NCBI RefSeq assembly: GCF_002258215.1
Contig: NZ_NEFY01000004.1
Location: 283,774 to 347,773 of the forward strand
Reading direction: 5' to 3'
Origin: Marinobacter vinifirmus
GTDB taxonomy: Bacteria > Pseudomonadota > Gammaproteobacteria > Pseudomonadales > Oleiphilaceae
Length of the DNA: 64,000 nucleotides
The notes beneath the pieces are model-generated. The model worked only from the letters and a program-made list of their open reading frames with translations, was not told the origin of the DNA and did no database searches. Below, piece after piece: positions 16,050-24,508 of this stretch. The first letter of the stretch is position 1. Every line of letters begins with the position of its first letter. Both the position numbers and the translations under genes were made by a program.

Positions 16050-18371
16050 ATGATTTCTGAAGCACTGCATTTACCCCTGACGGGCCTTTTGGCCGCCCTC
16101 GCAGGGGGAGTGCTTCTTTTGGCGCTGATGCAAAGACGCAAGCATCAGCGCCGACACCGTGAGCTCCAGCACGAGTTCTACGACCTTCGCAGGCAATACG
16201 CCTCCGCCCAGGAGGATTCCCGCGCACAGCTTGATCAGCTTCCCGCCGTTATTCTGATTTTTGATCGCCAATGGCCGAAACTTCTCTTCGCTAACCGCCT
16301 CGCCAGGGAGGTTTTCGGGTGCCAGACCGAAGAGCAGCTGATGGACCGGTTGTTTAGCAAGCCGGATGCCTGGTTGCTCGGCCCCCACAGCCTGGTGGAT
16401 TTTGAAGATTGGCTGGCCAGCGCCCGGGATTTCGGTATGGCCCGGCGGGAGTGGTGTTTTTCCACCGGGCCGGATGAAAGCCTCTGGCTGGATTGCGAGG
16501 TGGGCAATACCATCTTTGCCGGGCAGCCGGCACGGTTGTTTTCCGGGGTGAACATCCACCATCGCAAGATGGAGAGCATCGCCGATAACCTGCGTGAACG
16601 GGCGCTGTTCGGGATCAATGCCGGCCGCCCCCTGGATCGCCTTATTGAAGCCGCGTCCAAGCTGCTGGAAGTTCAGATTCCCGGTACCCGGTGTATTGTT
16701 TCCCTTTACGACGAGCAGCGTGACGTTCTGGTTTCCCAGGGTAAGTCCGGCTTTGCCAAAGAGTTCTCTACCCAGGTACCGTCTGTGCCGGCTCGTTTCG
16801 GTGCTACATCCATCGGTTCGGCCGCCCATACCCGCGCCAGGGTGACCACGGAATCCATCTCTGGCGACCACCAGTGGCAGGGCTACAGTCAGCTTTGTCA
16901 GGAGCTCAATGTAGACGCAGCGTGGTCTGAGCCGGTGCAGGATCAGCACGGAAACCTGCAGGCGGTGATCACCCTGTTCAGCTCGGCGCCCCGAAAACCG
17001 GATAGTGCGGTCATCCAGCAGTTCTCATCGGTGGTGTCTTTGCTGGGGCTGGGGATTGAGCGTGAGCAGTGGAAGCTGGCGTTGGAGGCTTCGTCTGCCC
17101 ACGAACGCTTCGTTCGCGAAATCAGTGTCGAGATCGTGAATGTGCGTGCCGACGATTATGCCCCTGGCCTTCAGGAGGTGGCTCGTCGCATCCAGGCACA
17201 CTATGGCCTTGGTGCCCTGAATATCTGGCAGGTAGAGCCGGATGAGAATCTTCTGGTGCCTGTGGCCGGAACAGCGGGGCCGCAGTCCGGAGAGAGTGGC
17301 GCCAGCACCCTGCAGGTGACGGTTGACTGGTTTGAAGGTGTCTTCCGCAGCCGGGAGCCTAAATATGTCATTCCCCAGGATGAGCTGTATGCCCGTATCC
17401 GCCATAGCGGGCCACCCAAGCCGGTGCTGGTGGTGCCGCTCTATAGCGATGCCGCCCGTGGCCCTTTGTTGGGACTGCTTACGGTGGAGTCCCGCCACCA
17501 GTATGTGAAGAAATCCAGTATCGAATACCTGAGTGTGATAGGTTCGGTTATCAAAACCAGTCTGATCAATCGCCGTTTGATGACCAGGCTGTCTGATGCA
17601 GCCGATACTGAGCGCCGGGCACGGCAGAAGCTGGAGGGTGAACTGGATGTGGCCAGGAGTATCCAGATGTCGATGGTGCCGGGTTCCGGGTCCTACCTGC
17701 AGCAGTTCCGGGCCTGGAGTATCGAGGCCTGGCTTAGCCCTGCAAAGGCGGTTGGCGGTGATTTCTACGAGCTGATTACCTTGCCTCAGGGTCGGTTGCT
17801 GGCGGCGGTAGGGGATGTGTCCGACAAGGGTGTGCCGGCGGCCCTGTTTATGGCCAGAACGGTGAGCCTGTTGAATTTTCTGGCCCGTAGTAAAGATGGT
17901 AACCTCCGGGATATTGCCGAGGGCCTTAACCGGGAGCTGTGCCGGGGCAATGATGCCTGCATGTTTGTAACGCTGGTGCTGGTCCTGGTGGACCTGGCTT
18001 CGGGTAAGGCGGACATGCTGAGTGCCGGCCATACTGCACCGCTTCAACGATTTCGGGGCCGTCTGCCGCTGTTGTGGCGAGGGGAAGTGAGTGCCCCGCT
18101 GGGCCTTTATGACGATGTGCCATTCACCGCCGCACCGCTGGACATCCCGGACGGCAGCAGTCTTGTACTATACTCGGATGGTGTAACCGAGGCCTTCAAC
18201 AAGGACGGTTCGGAGTTCGGTGAAGACCGGTTGCTTAACCTTGGCCACAGAGTGGATGGCTCGGGCGACAGCTTTCTGGCCCATATGCGCGGGCAGTTGT
18301 CTGAATTTACAGAGGGCGCCGAGCAGTCAGATGACATAACGATAATGACCATCAACCATCACGGCTTTTAG
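16050..18371 (+). CDS. PAS/GAF SpoIIE-family serine phosphatase (RsbU-like)
   Basis: This is a 773-residue signalling phosphatase. A membrane helix at residues 8-26 is followed by a coiled region, a PAS domain (about 55-170), a GAF domain (about 190-330), a second GAF domain (about 365-510) and a PP2C/SpoIIE domain (about 535-773). The metal ligands are visible: VGGDFYE, GDVSDKGVPAALFMA, LVLYSDGVTEAF and DDITI. Such enzymes dephosphorylate a STAS anti-sigma-factor antagonist. The STAS gene and an HATPase kinase follow immediately, completing a partner switch. It begins 8 bases after the Tad lipoprotein gene, so it is probably co-transcribed with the pilus genes and controls them or their activity. 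Confidence 0.9.
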   Translation: MISEALHLPLTGLLAALAGGVLLLALMQRRKHQRRHRELQHEFYDLRRQYASAQEDSRAQLDQLPAVILIFDRQWPKLLFANRLAREVFGCQTEEQLMDRLFSKPDAWLLGPHSLVDFEDWLASARDFGMARREWCFSTGPDESLWLDCEVGNTIFAGQPARLFSGVNIHHRKMESIADNLRERALFGINAGRPLDRLIEAASKLLEVQIPGTRCIVSLYDEQRDVLVSQGKSGFAKEFSTQVPSVPARFGATSIGSAAHTRARVTTESISGDHQWQGYSQLCQELNVDAAWSEPVQDQHGNLQAVITLFSSAPRKPDSAVIQQFSSVVSLLGLGIEREQWKLALEASSAHERFVREISVEIVNVRADDYAPGLQEVARRIQAHYGLGALNIWQVEPDENLLVPVAGTAGPQSGESGASTLQVTVDWFEGVFRSREPKYVIPQDELYARIRHSGPPKPVLVVPLYSDAARGPLLGLLTVESRHQYVKKSSIEYLSVIGSVIKTSLINRRLMTRLSDAADTERRARQKLEGELDVARSIQMSMVPGSGSYLQQFRAWSIEAWLSPAKAVGGDFYELITLPQGRLLAAVGDVSDKGVPAALFMARTVSLLNFLARSKDGNLRDIAEGLNRELCRGNDACMFVTLVLVLVDLASGKADMLSAGHTAPLQRFRGRLPLLWRGEVSAPLGLYDDVPFTAAPLDIPDGSSLVLYSDGVTEAFNKDGSEFGEDRLLNLGHRVDGSGDSFLAHMRGQLSEFTEGAEQSDDITIMTINHHGF

Positions 18372-18373
18372 GT

Positions 18374-18802
18374 ATGAGACTCAACGTTCATCCGGCAGAC
18401 CCCGTCAGTTATGTGCTGGTAAACATGGCGGGTGAGTTTGAGAGGCATAACGTGGGTGCTGGCGTTGTACATGATTGCCAGGTAATCATAGACGAAATCT
18501 ACGCCAACCTCCGGGCCCATGTGCTTCCTGATAACCCGAACCTCACCTGGACCATCACCCTTAACCCTGCCGAAGACCACCTGGAAATGGTGGTGGAATA
18601 CCCGGGCCCTTTTTTTGATCCAACCCGGCCATTACCTGTGGGCTACAGGCACCCGGCCGTGCGCCCGGAAGGCGGTATGGGGTTGTATCTGATGTCGGAA
18701 CTCAGTGATGATCTAAAGCACACATACCATCGGGGCGTGAATACCCTGACTATCCGAAAGGAACTTAGCAGTAACTACAAGGAACATTCGTTATGCCGCT
18801 AA
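18374..18802 (+). CDS. RsbW-like HATPase serine kinase / anti-sigma-type regulator
   Basis: This is a 142-residue HATPase_c domain protein of the RsbW/SpoIIAB class. The N box is DEIYANLRAHV and the G box is RPEGGMGLYLMSEL. In the family the kinase binds and phosphorylates a STAS antagonist and releases its other partner when the antagonist is unphosphorylated. It begins 2 bases after the phosphatase stop and overlaps the STAS gene by 10 bases. The partner it controls is not evident here; it could be a sigma factor or a Tad component. Confidence 0.88.
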   Translation: MRLNVHPADPVSYVLVNMAGEFERHNVGAGVVHDCQVIIDEIYANLRAHVLPDNPNLTWTITLNPAEDHLEMVVEYPGPFFDPTRPLPVGYRHPAVRPEGGMGLYLMSELSDDLKHTYHRGVNTLTIRKELSSNYKEHSLCR

Positions 18803-19167
18803 ACATCAAGGTGGCCCAGGAAAGCGACGAAGCGCTGGCCCTGATGCTGACAGGGTCAATAGACAGCGATACCGCACCTGAGCTTGAAGCCACACTGGCA
18901 GACATGGTGCACCCGCAGATTTCCTATGTGGGCCTGAACATGGCCGGGGTGACCTTTATCAGTTCTGCCGGCTTGAGGGTGGTGTTCAAGGTGCTCAAGC
19001 AGATGAAGGCGCGGGAGGGCCAGCTACTGGTAACGGAGATGAGTCCCCGCGTGGAAAAAGTCTTCGAGATTGTAAAAATGATTCCGGACCTGTCGATATT
19101 CGCCAGTCACCAGGAAATGGACGACTATCTGGCAGTGATTCAACAGCGCGAAAGCGACGAGGGGTAG
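18793..19167 (+). CDS. STAS-domain anti-sigma-factor antagonist
   Basis: This is a 124-residue STAS protein of the SpoIIAA/RsbV type. The phosphorylation loop reads VTFISSAGLRVVFK, with the conserved Ser-Ala-Gly-Leu; the second Ser is the expected phosphosite. It would be phosphorylated by the preceding kinase and dephosphorylated by the SpoIIE phosphatase two genes upstream. Overlap with the kinase gene and a 2-base gap to the next gene show tight operon packing. Confidence 0.92.
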   Translation: MPLNIKVAQESDEALALMLTGSIDSDTAPELEATLADMVHPQISYVGLNMAGVTFISSAGLRVVFKVLKQMKAREGQLLVTEMSPRVEKVFEIVKMIPDLSIFASHQEMDDYLAVIQQRESDEG

Positions 19168-19169
19168 GC

Positions 19170-19568
19170 ATGGCAATAATTCTGGACGGGTCGCTCGGTA
19201 TTCAGCGTGATGAAGAACAGCAAATCGCGAATATTGAATGGTTCCTGTACGGCTTGCCGGACACAGAGGCCGCGCCGGAAGACGTGGTGTTCCTGAATGA
19301 ATCCTTCGGTACAGACTCGCCGCAGATGGTGAGCTTTACGCTGGAAGGCGAAGAGTATGCGGTTTATGCAGACTGGCAATCCGTGGCTGACCGGGCCAAT
19401 GCCGTGTCTGTGCGGCAATTTTATAAAGAGTACGGATATATACTGTTGTCGGGGCTGTTGGAATCCAATAGTCTAAGCGATAAACCGAAAAAGAAGGAAT
19501 GGCTGGTTCCTGTGCAATACTTTGATGACTATGTGACGATGGTCAATAAGTTGTCGCACCCGGCCTGA
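19170..19568 (+). CDS. Unrecognised small protein of the partner-switching operon
   Basis: This is a 132-residue acidic soluble protein (EEQQIANIEWFLYGLPD; QPKKKEW-type basic patch near residue 110) with no signal peptide or membrane segment. I do not recognise a family. It begins 2 bases after the STAS gene and clearly belongs to the operon. It could be an additional partner or an output protein of the switch, which is inference from position only. Confidence 0.75.
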   Translation: MAIILDGSLGIQRDEEQQIANIEWFLYGLPDTEAAPEDVVFLNESFGTDSPQMVSFTLEGEEYAVYADWQSVADRANAVSVRQFYKEYGYILLSGLLESNSLSDKPKKKEWLVPVQYFDDYVTMVNKLSHPA

Positions 19569-19603
19569 TATTTTCGGTCAATGAATTTGTCTGGAGACAT
19601 AAT

Positions 19604-19876
19604 GTGGCCACAGTCTACGATCAGCAGTATCTGGAAACCGTAAAAGGTATGGCCCAGGCCGGTATGGAAATACGCCTGGTGGTGGGTGACAGCCTGCGAC
19701 GTAAAGCCGGGCAGACGGCCGGTGCGATGCCCGCAGAGCTTCGTACTGACGTATCGCGCCTTGCCGAGTGCACCCTGGAGCTGAGCGAATTCAGTGCCGA
19801 GCAGCTGGCTAGCCGTAGTGCTGACGCATCGCCAGCCCGGACCACAACTGGCGCGGGTCATAAAGTGGAGAGCTGA
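19604..19876 (+). CDS. Unrecognised 90-residue protein
   Basis: This is a small soluble protein starting at a GTG with GGAG 7 nt upstream. The first 60 residues are helical (YLETVKGMAQAGMEIRLVVG), and the C-terminus is Ser/Ala/Thr-rich and probably disordered. It is the last plus-strand gene of the partner-switch block. Its 3' end overlaps the 3' end of the convergent EAL gene by 19 bases. No family was recognised. Confidence 0.6.
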   Translation: MATVYDQQYLETVKGMAQAGMEIRLVVGDSLRRKAGQTAGAMPAELRTDVSRLAECTLELSEFSAEQLASRSADASPARTTTGAGHKVES

Positions 19877-20694
19877 CGCCCGGGCTTCAGCACTTCCGGA
19901 GAGTGCTGTTGCAAGAACTCAACGGTTGCCGCGGATGGCAGGGGCGGTGATAACCAGAATCCCTGGGCATAGTCACAACCGAGAGCCTGGAGCAGTTGCC
20001 ATTGCTCTCGGCATTCCACGCCTTCTGCGGTAACGCTTAAGCCAGCCTTGCGCGCCAATCCGATCAACTCCTGCACATGTCGGCGGCCGGCATGACTGTC
20101 GATTCCGGCGGTGTCTTTCTTGTCTATTTTCAGTTCCCTGGCCTGAAACAGCTCCATTCTTGAGGGCTGGTTGTGGCCCTGGCCAAAATCATCCAGCGAC
20201 ACCTCAATACCGTAACGGGCAAGGTCTTTGAAGGCTTTTATGGCCAGCTCGGTATTGTCCAGCGGGGCGGTTTCGGTGAGCTCGAACATAATGCGCGGGT
20301 GCAGGGTAGACGACAGAATGCGCTTAACCGAGCGCAGAAAACCTTCGTTCCCCACGCTGCCGGCGGACACGTTTACCGATACCGGCTCCAGGTTGAGCCG
20401 CAACCATGCCGGCCATTGGCTGATCTGCCCCAAGGCCTTCGAAAGCACGTGGCAGTCCAGCTTCGGCGCAAGCCCCTGTTGTTCTGCGCATCGAATAAAG
20501 TGGTCTGGCTGTTGCCAGAGTTTTGCGCTGCGCGGGCCGGGCCATCGGGCCAGCACCTCTACACCGCAGGCCGCTCCGGTCGCCACGGAGAACTTGGGCT
20601 GATACACCAGTGCCAGCCCTTCGGTATCGATTACATCACGAAGAAAACCTGCCTGTGTTTGCCCGGATGGTTCTGAATTGGCGACTGATGTCAT
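19858..20694 (-). CDS. EAL-domain c-di-GMP phosphodiesterase-like protein
   Basis: This is a 278-residue stand-alone EAL domain. EAL enzymes cleave cyclic di-GMP, lowering the signal that favours biofilm and pilus-based attachment. The motif series is present: EVLARWP in place of EAL, NVSAGS, ELTET, DDFG, ELKIDK, TAEGVE and QGFWLSPP, so the metal-binding Glu, Asn, Glu, Asp-Asp, Lys and Glu residues are retained. Loop 6 is unusual: DDFGQGHNQPSRM replaces the usual DDFGTGYSSL, which could affect dimer-linked activity. There is no sensory domain or membrane segment. It converges on the partner-switch operon with a 19-base overlap. Confidence 0.87.
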   Translation of the reverse strand: MTSVANSEPSGQTQAGFLRDVIDTEGLALVYQPKFSVATGAACGVEVLARWPGPRSAKLWQQPDHFIRCAEQQGLAPKLDCHVLSKALGQISQWPAWLRLNLEPVSVNVSAGSVGNEGFLRSVKRILSSTLHPRIMFELTETAPLDNTELAIKAFKDLARYGIEVSLDDFGQGHNQPSRMELFQARELKIDKKDTAGIDSHAGRRHVQELIGLARKAGLSVTAEGVECREQWQLLQALGCDYAQGFWLSPPLPSAATVEFLQQHSPEVLKPGRQLSTL

Positions 20695-20845
20695 GATTCG
20701 GCCTTTGTTATGTATTATCGAATGACATATTTTATGCCTGAATAATGCTTTGGTGTCAATTGCATCAAATGGCGGTAGCGGCAGTCCTTGTTGTCATTAG
20801 AGTCAAGGTAAAAATATACATAGTCATACTATATTAATCAAAAAT

Positions 20846-20860
20846 CGGGGTCAGACCCCG
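20846..20860. repeat. Palindromic repeat core, copy 1 (CGGGGTCAGACCCCG)
   Basis: This is a perfect 15-base palindrome (7+1+7). The same GGGTCAGACCC core appears twice more at 22914-22970 and 24334-24391, there as long hairpins. This copy lacks the second arm. The core resembles the REP/RAYT-associated type of dispersed palindromes found in many proteobacteria. Confidence 0.75.
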
Positions 20861-20887
20861 GCCTGGAATGACAATAAGGAGCCCGTC

Positions 20888-22906
20888 ATGGCCCGTAACA
20901 ACAAAATACGATTTCGGTTAGCAATGCTGGGTGCCCTTGGCCTCCTGTCCCTGGCCGGTTGTGGCGGCGATTCATCCGAAAGCCCTGCCCCCATTGCCGA
21001 GGCCTCTCCGGAAGCTCCCATGAAGGAACAGCCCGGGGAGGTTGAGCAGCCCCGCGCAGTTCAGCAAATGATGACGCTGGGAACCCGGCAACAGGAGGCT
21101 GGCCAGGTTCAGGTGGCCACCAGTGAGTCGCGCCAATGGCAGCCATACGAAAGGGCGCCGGAGTTCAGCCATATGGTGGCCTTGCCCAACCAGGTGATCA
21201 CTATGTCTGACGGTACCCAGCTGTTTGCGAAGGTGACCTTGCCGGGCAGCAGTGCTGATGAAGCCGCAACAGGGCCGTTTCCGGTGGTGTTAACCCAGAC
21301 CTCGTACAACACGTCTCTGGGTAGCTTTGCGACTGCGGTTGGCGGGGCAAATGAATTTCTGGTGAGCCGGGGTTATGCCCACGTAGTGGTGGATGTTCGT
21401 GGTACCGGTAACTCGGGTGGTAACTGGGAAGCCTTCGGGGAGCGCGAGCAGCAGGATTACGGCGAAGTGGTGGACTGGATTGTGCAGCAGCCCTGGGCCC
21501 AGCCCCGGATTGGTGTTGAGGGGATTTCCTATCTGGGCATTACCGCTATTCTGACCGCCCAGCAGAATCACCCGGCGGTAAAGGCTGCGTTTCCGATTGT
21601 CCCCATCGGTGACGGTTACCGGGACATTGTGTTCACCGGAGGCAACGTGAATGCCACCTTCATTCCCATGTGGATGGGGCTGGTGACGGGGTTGGGTGCA
21701 GTGCCCCTCGAGATGGCTCCAACGGATCCGTTCGCATTCTTCAAGGCTCTGCCGGAGCGGTTGTTTGGAGCTGCCCTGGACTTCCAGTTGCCCACTATTC
21801 TGAAGGCACTGCTGGGGGAGCCGAAAACCGCCTATGACGATGACTTCTGGGCAATTCGTTCGCCGCTGGAAAATGCCGACAAGGTGAATGTACCCACATT
21901 TATTGTTGGCGGCCTGTTCGACCTGTTCCAGCGCAGCGAGCCCCTGTGGTTTGAGCAGCTTAGCGGCCGGGTGGACACCAAGCTGCTGATTGGCCCCTGG
22001 AGTCACATTCAGGCCGCGGGAATTCCGGACAACGGTTTGCCGAAGGATGGCGTGCCAGATCTCGATACTCTGCGGCTGCAGTGGTTCGACGAATACGTGA
22101 TGGGGCTGGATACCGCTGTGGCGAGCCAGCCGGATGTGACCCAGTACGTGCTGGGCCTGGAGCGTTATGAAACTACCAGCCATTGGCCACACCCGGACAT
22201 GCGGGCGGAGCGATTCTACCTGGCCCCGTCTGAGGAAACCGTTCCGGCCATGGGCAGCCTTGTGCAAGAAGCTCCTGAAGCCGTGGGTGAACAAAGTACC
22301 ATCCAGTACCCGCTTAACGGGCTGTGTTCGTTCAGCCTGAACCAGTGGACGGCAGGCTTTGTCGGCCTGATGCCGATTCCCTGCGCTGAGGACAACAGCT
22401 ATGCAGAGGCAGAGGCCATCAAGTTCGAACTGCCCGCAGGGGAAGACGGGCTATACCTGAATGGCCCCATGCAGGCCGACTTGTGGGTTTCTACCACTGC
22501 CTTCGATGTGCAGATTTCCGTACGGCTGGATACCGTACACCCGGACGGCTCCACCAGCCCTATCACTAACGGCTTGCTGACAGCCAGCATGAGCACCGTC
22601 GATGAAAGCCGCTCCCGTTTCGTAAACGGCGAGATGATCCAGCCCTGGCACACCTACAGCCAGGAAGATGTTCGGCAGCACGACCCCGGCGAGATTCGCA
22701 AGGTTTCCGTAGAAATCTTCCCGAGCAGTGCATACATACCACCGGATTCCAGCCTGAGAGTGTCAGTGAACACCAGCAACATGGCCCAGGGCATACCACC
22801 ACTGATCACCACCCTCAAATCCGCCCTCGGCGTGATGACCCTGCACACCGGCCCGGAAACACCCTCCAGCCTGGTGCTTCCGGTAGTCCCCGCCGCCAAC
22901 CTTTAA
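20888..22906 (+). CDS. CocE/NonD-family hydrolase lipoprotein (X-Pro dipeptidyl-peptidase S15-like)
   Basis: This is a 672-residue lipoprotein with signal peptide and lipobox SLAGC at about residue 25. An alpha/beta-hydrolase domain follows with HVVVDVRGTGNSGG and a nucleophile elbow GISYLG (Ser of the catalytic triad). The acid (FIVGGLFD) and His (GPWSH) regions are present. The C-terminal 200 residues form the jelly-roll typical of S15/CocE enzymes (ADLWVSTTAFDVQISVRL). The family cleaves esters or X-Pro dipeptides; the substrate is unknown. The gene has AAGGAG upstream and sits between copies 1 and 2 of the palindromic repeat, next to a secreted protease gene. Confidence 0.88.
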   Translation: MARNNKIRFRLAMLGALGLLSLAGCGGDSSESPAPIAEASPEAPMKEQPGEVEQPRAVQQMMTLGTRQQEAGQVQVATSESRQWQPYERAPEFSHMVALPNQVITMSDGTQLFAKVTLPGSSADEAATGPFPVVLTQTSYNTSLGSFATAVGGANEFLVSRGYAHVVVDVRGTGNSGGNWEAFGEREQQDYGEVVDWIVQQPWAQPRIGVEGISYLGITAILTAQQNHPAVKAAFPIVPIGDGYRDIVFTGGNVNATFIPMWMGLVTGLGAVPLEMAPTDPFAFFKALPERLFGAALDFQLPTILKALLGEPKTAYDDDFWAIRSPLENADKVNVPTFIVGGLFDLFQRSEPLWFEQLSGRVDTKLLIGPWSHIQAAGIPDNGLPKDGVPDLDTLRLQWFDEYVMGLDTAVASQPDVTQYVLGLERYETTSHWPHPDMRAERFYLAPSEETVPAMGSLVQEAPEAVGEQSTIQYPLNGLCSFSLNQWTAGFVGLMPIPCAEDNSYAEAEAIKFELPAGEDGLYLNGPMQADLWVSTTAFDVQISVRLDTVHPDGSTSPITNGLLTASMSTVDESRSRFVNGEMIQPWHTYSQEDVRQHDPGEIRKVSVEIFPSSAYIPPDSSLRVSVNTSNMAQGIPPLITTLKSALGVMTLHTGPETPSSLVLPVVPAANL

Positions 22907-22913
22907 CCCCCGG

Positions 22914-22970
22914 CGGGGTCAGACCCCCGATACATTTCACCACTCGCAATGTACCGGGGGTCTGACCCGC
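22914..22970. repeat. Palindromic repeat hairpin, copy 2
   Basis: Two arms, GCGGGGTCAGACCCCCGATA and its near reverse complement TACCGGGGGTCTGACCCGC, flank a short spacer and can fold into a long hairpin of about 57 nt followed by TTTT. Within each arm the GGGTCAGACCC core is itself palindromic. It lies between the lipoprotein hydrolase and the protease gene and could also stop transcription. Confidence 0.8.
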
Positions 22971-22999
22971 TTTTCACAACAAGAAACTGAGGAGACTGT

Positions 23000-24328
23000 A
23001 TGACCACCAAAAACCATTTCCACAAAGCCGCGCTGGCGTCTGCGTTGCTGGCCGTCGCCCCGTTGACTGCGGATGCGGGTTTGTTGTCCGGCTTGCTGAA
23101 TGGAGGTGCGCAGGAGCCCGCTGAGGAACAGGCTGATAACCGCGCGATTCCCCAGCGGTACATTGTGACGGTGGATCCGTCCCTGTCATCGATTCTGGGT
23201 GTGGGTGGCCCGCTGCTTGCCGGTATTGAACAATTGCTGAATGCCGTTGGTGGTGGAAAGGTTCTCTATTTGTACGAGAACGTGATATCTGGCGCGACGG
23301 TTCAGCTTACGGACAGCCAGGCTCGGATGCTGGAGTCCCTGCCCGGGGTTGAGCGGGTAGAGCCGGATAGCTGGATGACGGCCAGCGGTACGCTCACTCA
23401 GCAGAATGCCACCTGGGGGCTGGACAGGGTAGACCAGGCCACGCTGCCGCTGGACAGCCAGTTTACCTATCCTGAACTTGCCGGGCAGGGCGTAAACGTT
23501 TACGTGCTGGATACCGGTGTTCTCAGCACCCACGTGGATTTTGAAGGGCGCGCCAGCGGGATGAACTTTCACGATGACAGCGGCCTTGCCGGACTGTCTC
23601 CGGGGCTGCCCATTGTGGGTGACCTTCTTAACCTTCTGCTGGGCGGTTTGCTGCCGTTTAAAAGTGAAGAGAGCATTTCCGCCTACTCGGCCGAAGACTG
23701 TAACGGCCATGGTACCCATGTGGCCTCCACGGCTGCCGGGGAGGAGTTTGGCGTCGCCAAGGAGAGCAATATTATCGGCCTGAGGGTGCTGGGCTGTAAT
23801 GGATCCGGCGCCACCAGTGCCATCATCGAGGCGCTGGACTGGATGGCCGAGAACGCCGAGAAACCTGCCGTAGCGAATATGTCGCTGGGCGGTGGCAGCT
23901 CCCAGACCCTGGATGAGGCGGTTCAGGCGGTAGTTGCCCGGGGAATACCGGTGGTGGTAGCCGCTGGCAATAGTAACGCAGATGCCTGCAGCGGTTCGCC
24001 GAACAGAGTGCCGGAAGCAGTAACCGTAGGTGCAACCGACAACCGCGACCGCAGAAGCAGCTTTTCAAACCATGGAAGCTGTGTGGATATCATGGCGCCG
24101 GGCACGGACATCACCGCAGCCTGGTACACCGGTGATACCGACACCAACACCATCAGCGGCACTTCCATGGCATCACCCCACGTGGCCGGCGCAGTTGCCT
24201 TGATGCTGGGCCAGAATCCAAGCCTGAGCCCGGAGCAGGTTGACCAGGCCCTGAAAGCACAAGCCAGTACCAACCAACTGCAAGACCTCAACGGTTCGCC
24301 AAACCGCCTCCTGAACGTTAACCCGTAA
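23000..24328 (+). CDS. Secreted subtilisin-like (S8) serine protease
   Basis: This is a 442-residue protease. A signal peptide (residues 1-27, ending TADA) is followed by an I9-type inhibitory propeptide (about 50-130: [18 protein letters not shown]). The catalytic domain contains all three triad regions: Asp in NVYVLDTGV, His in [12 protein letters not shown] and Ser in [16 protein letters not shown]. It also has the oxyanion Asn (VVAAGNSN). It resembles proteinase K-type extracellular proteases and has no extra C-terminal domain. It lies between repeat copies 2 and 3 and has GAGGAG upstream. Confidence 0.94.
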   Translation: MTTKNHFHKAALASALLAVAPLTADAGLLSGLLNGGAQEPAEEQADNRAIPQRYIVTVDPSLSSILGVGGPLLAGIEQLLNAVGGGKVLYLYENVISGATVQLTDSQARMLESLPGVERVEPDSWMTASGTLTQQNATWGLDRVDQATLPLDSQFTYPELAGQGVNVYVLDTGVLSTHVDFEGRASGMNFHDDSGLAGLSPGLPIVGDLLNLLLGGLLPFKSEESISAYSAEDCNGHGTHVASTAAGEEFGVAKESNIIGLRVLGCNGSGATSAIIEALDWMAENAEKPAVANMSLGGGSSQTLDEAVQAVVARGIPVVVAAGNSNADACSGSPNRVPEAVTVGATDNRDRRSSFSNHGSCVDIMAPGTDITAAWYTGDTDTNTISGTSMASPHVAGAVALMLGQNPSLSPEQVDQALKAQASTNQLQDLNGSPNRLLNVNP

Positions 24329-24333
24329 CCACT

Positions 24334-24391
24334 GCGGGGTCAGACCCCCGATACATTTGCCATGGTGAAATGTATTGGGGGTCTGACCCGC
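24334..24391. repeat. Palindromic repeat hairpin, copy 3
   Basis: This hairpin is nearly identical to copy 2: left arm GCGGGGTCAGACCCCCGATA, right arm TATTGGGGGTCTGACCCGC, with ATACATTT / AAATGTAT extending the stem and a 9-nt spacer. It begins six bases after the protease stop codon. Confidence 0.8.
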
Positions 24392-24425
24392 TGTGACGAA
24401 CTGCACGCGGGCAATCCCCGGCGGT

Positions 24426-24453
24426 TTGTAATCGCGGGACGGGTGGTTATAAT
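24426..24453 (+). promoter_or_regulatory. Candidate sigma-70 promoter of the vgrG cassette
   Basis: TTGTAA at 24426 and a perfect TATAAT at 24448 are separated by 16 bases. An 8-bp dyad, GGTTATAA (24445-24452) and TTATAACC (24477-24484), overlaps the -10 box and could be an operator. Both are visible in the sequence; function is inferred. Confidence 0.5.
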
Positions 24454-24508
24454 CGGCGCTGCTCAGGACGAGTGAGTTATAACCATCTAAACTTCAGGGA
24501 CCGAAGTC

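Noticed and set aside
21290..22294. 334-residue minus-strand frame within the CocE-like gene
   Set aside because: Shadow of the plus-strand hydrolase, whose catalytic motifs are clear.
20846..24391. CRISPR array from the repeated GGGTCAGACCC cores
   Set aside because: Only three copies, about 1.4-2 kb apart with genes between, and palindromic arms rather than direct repeats with spacers.
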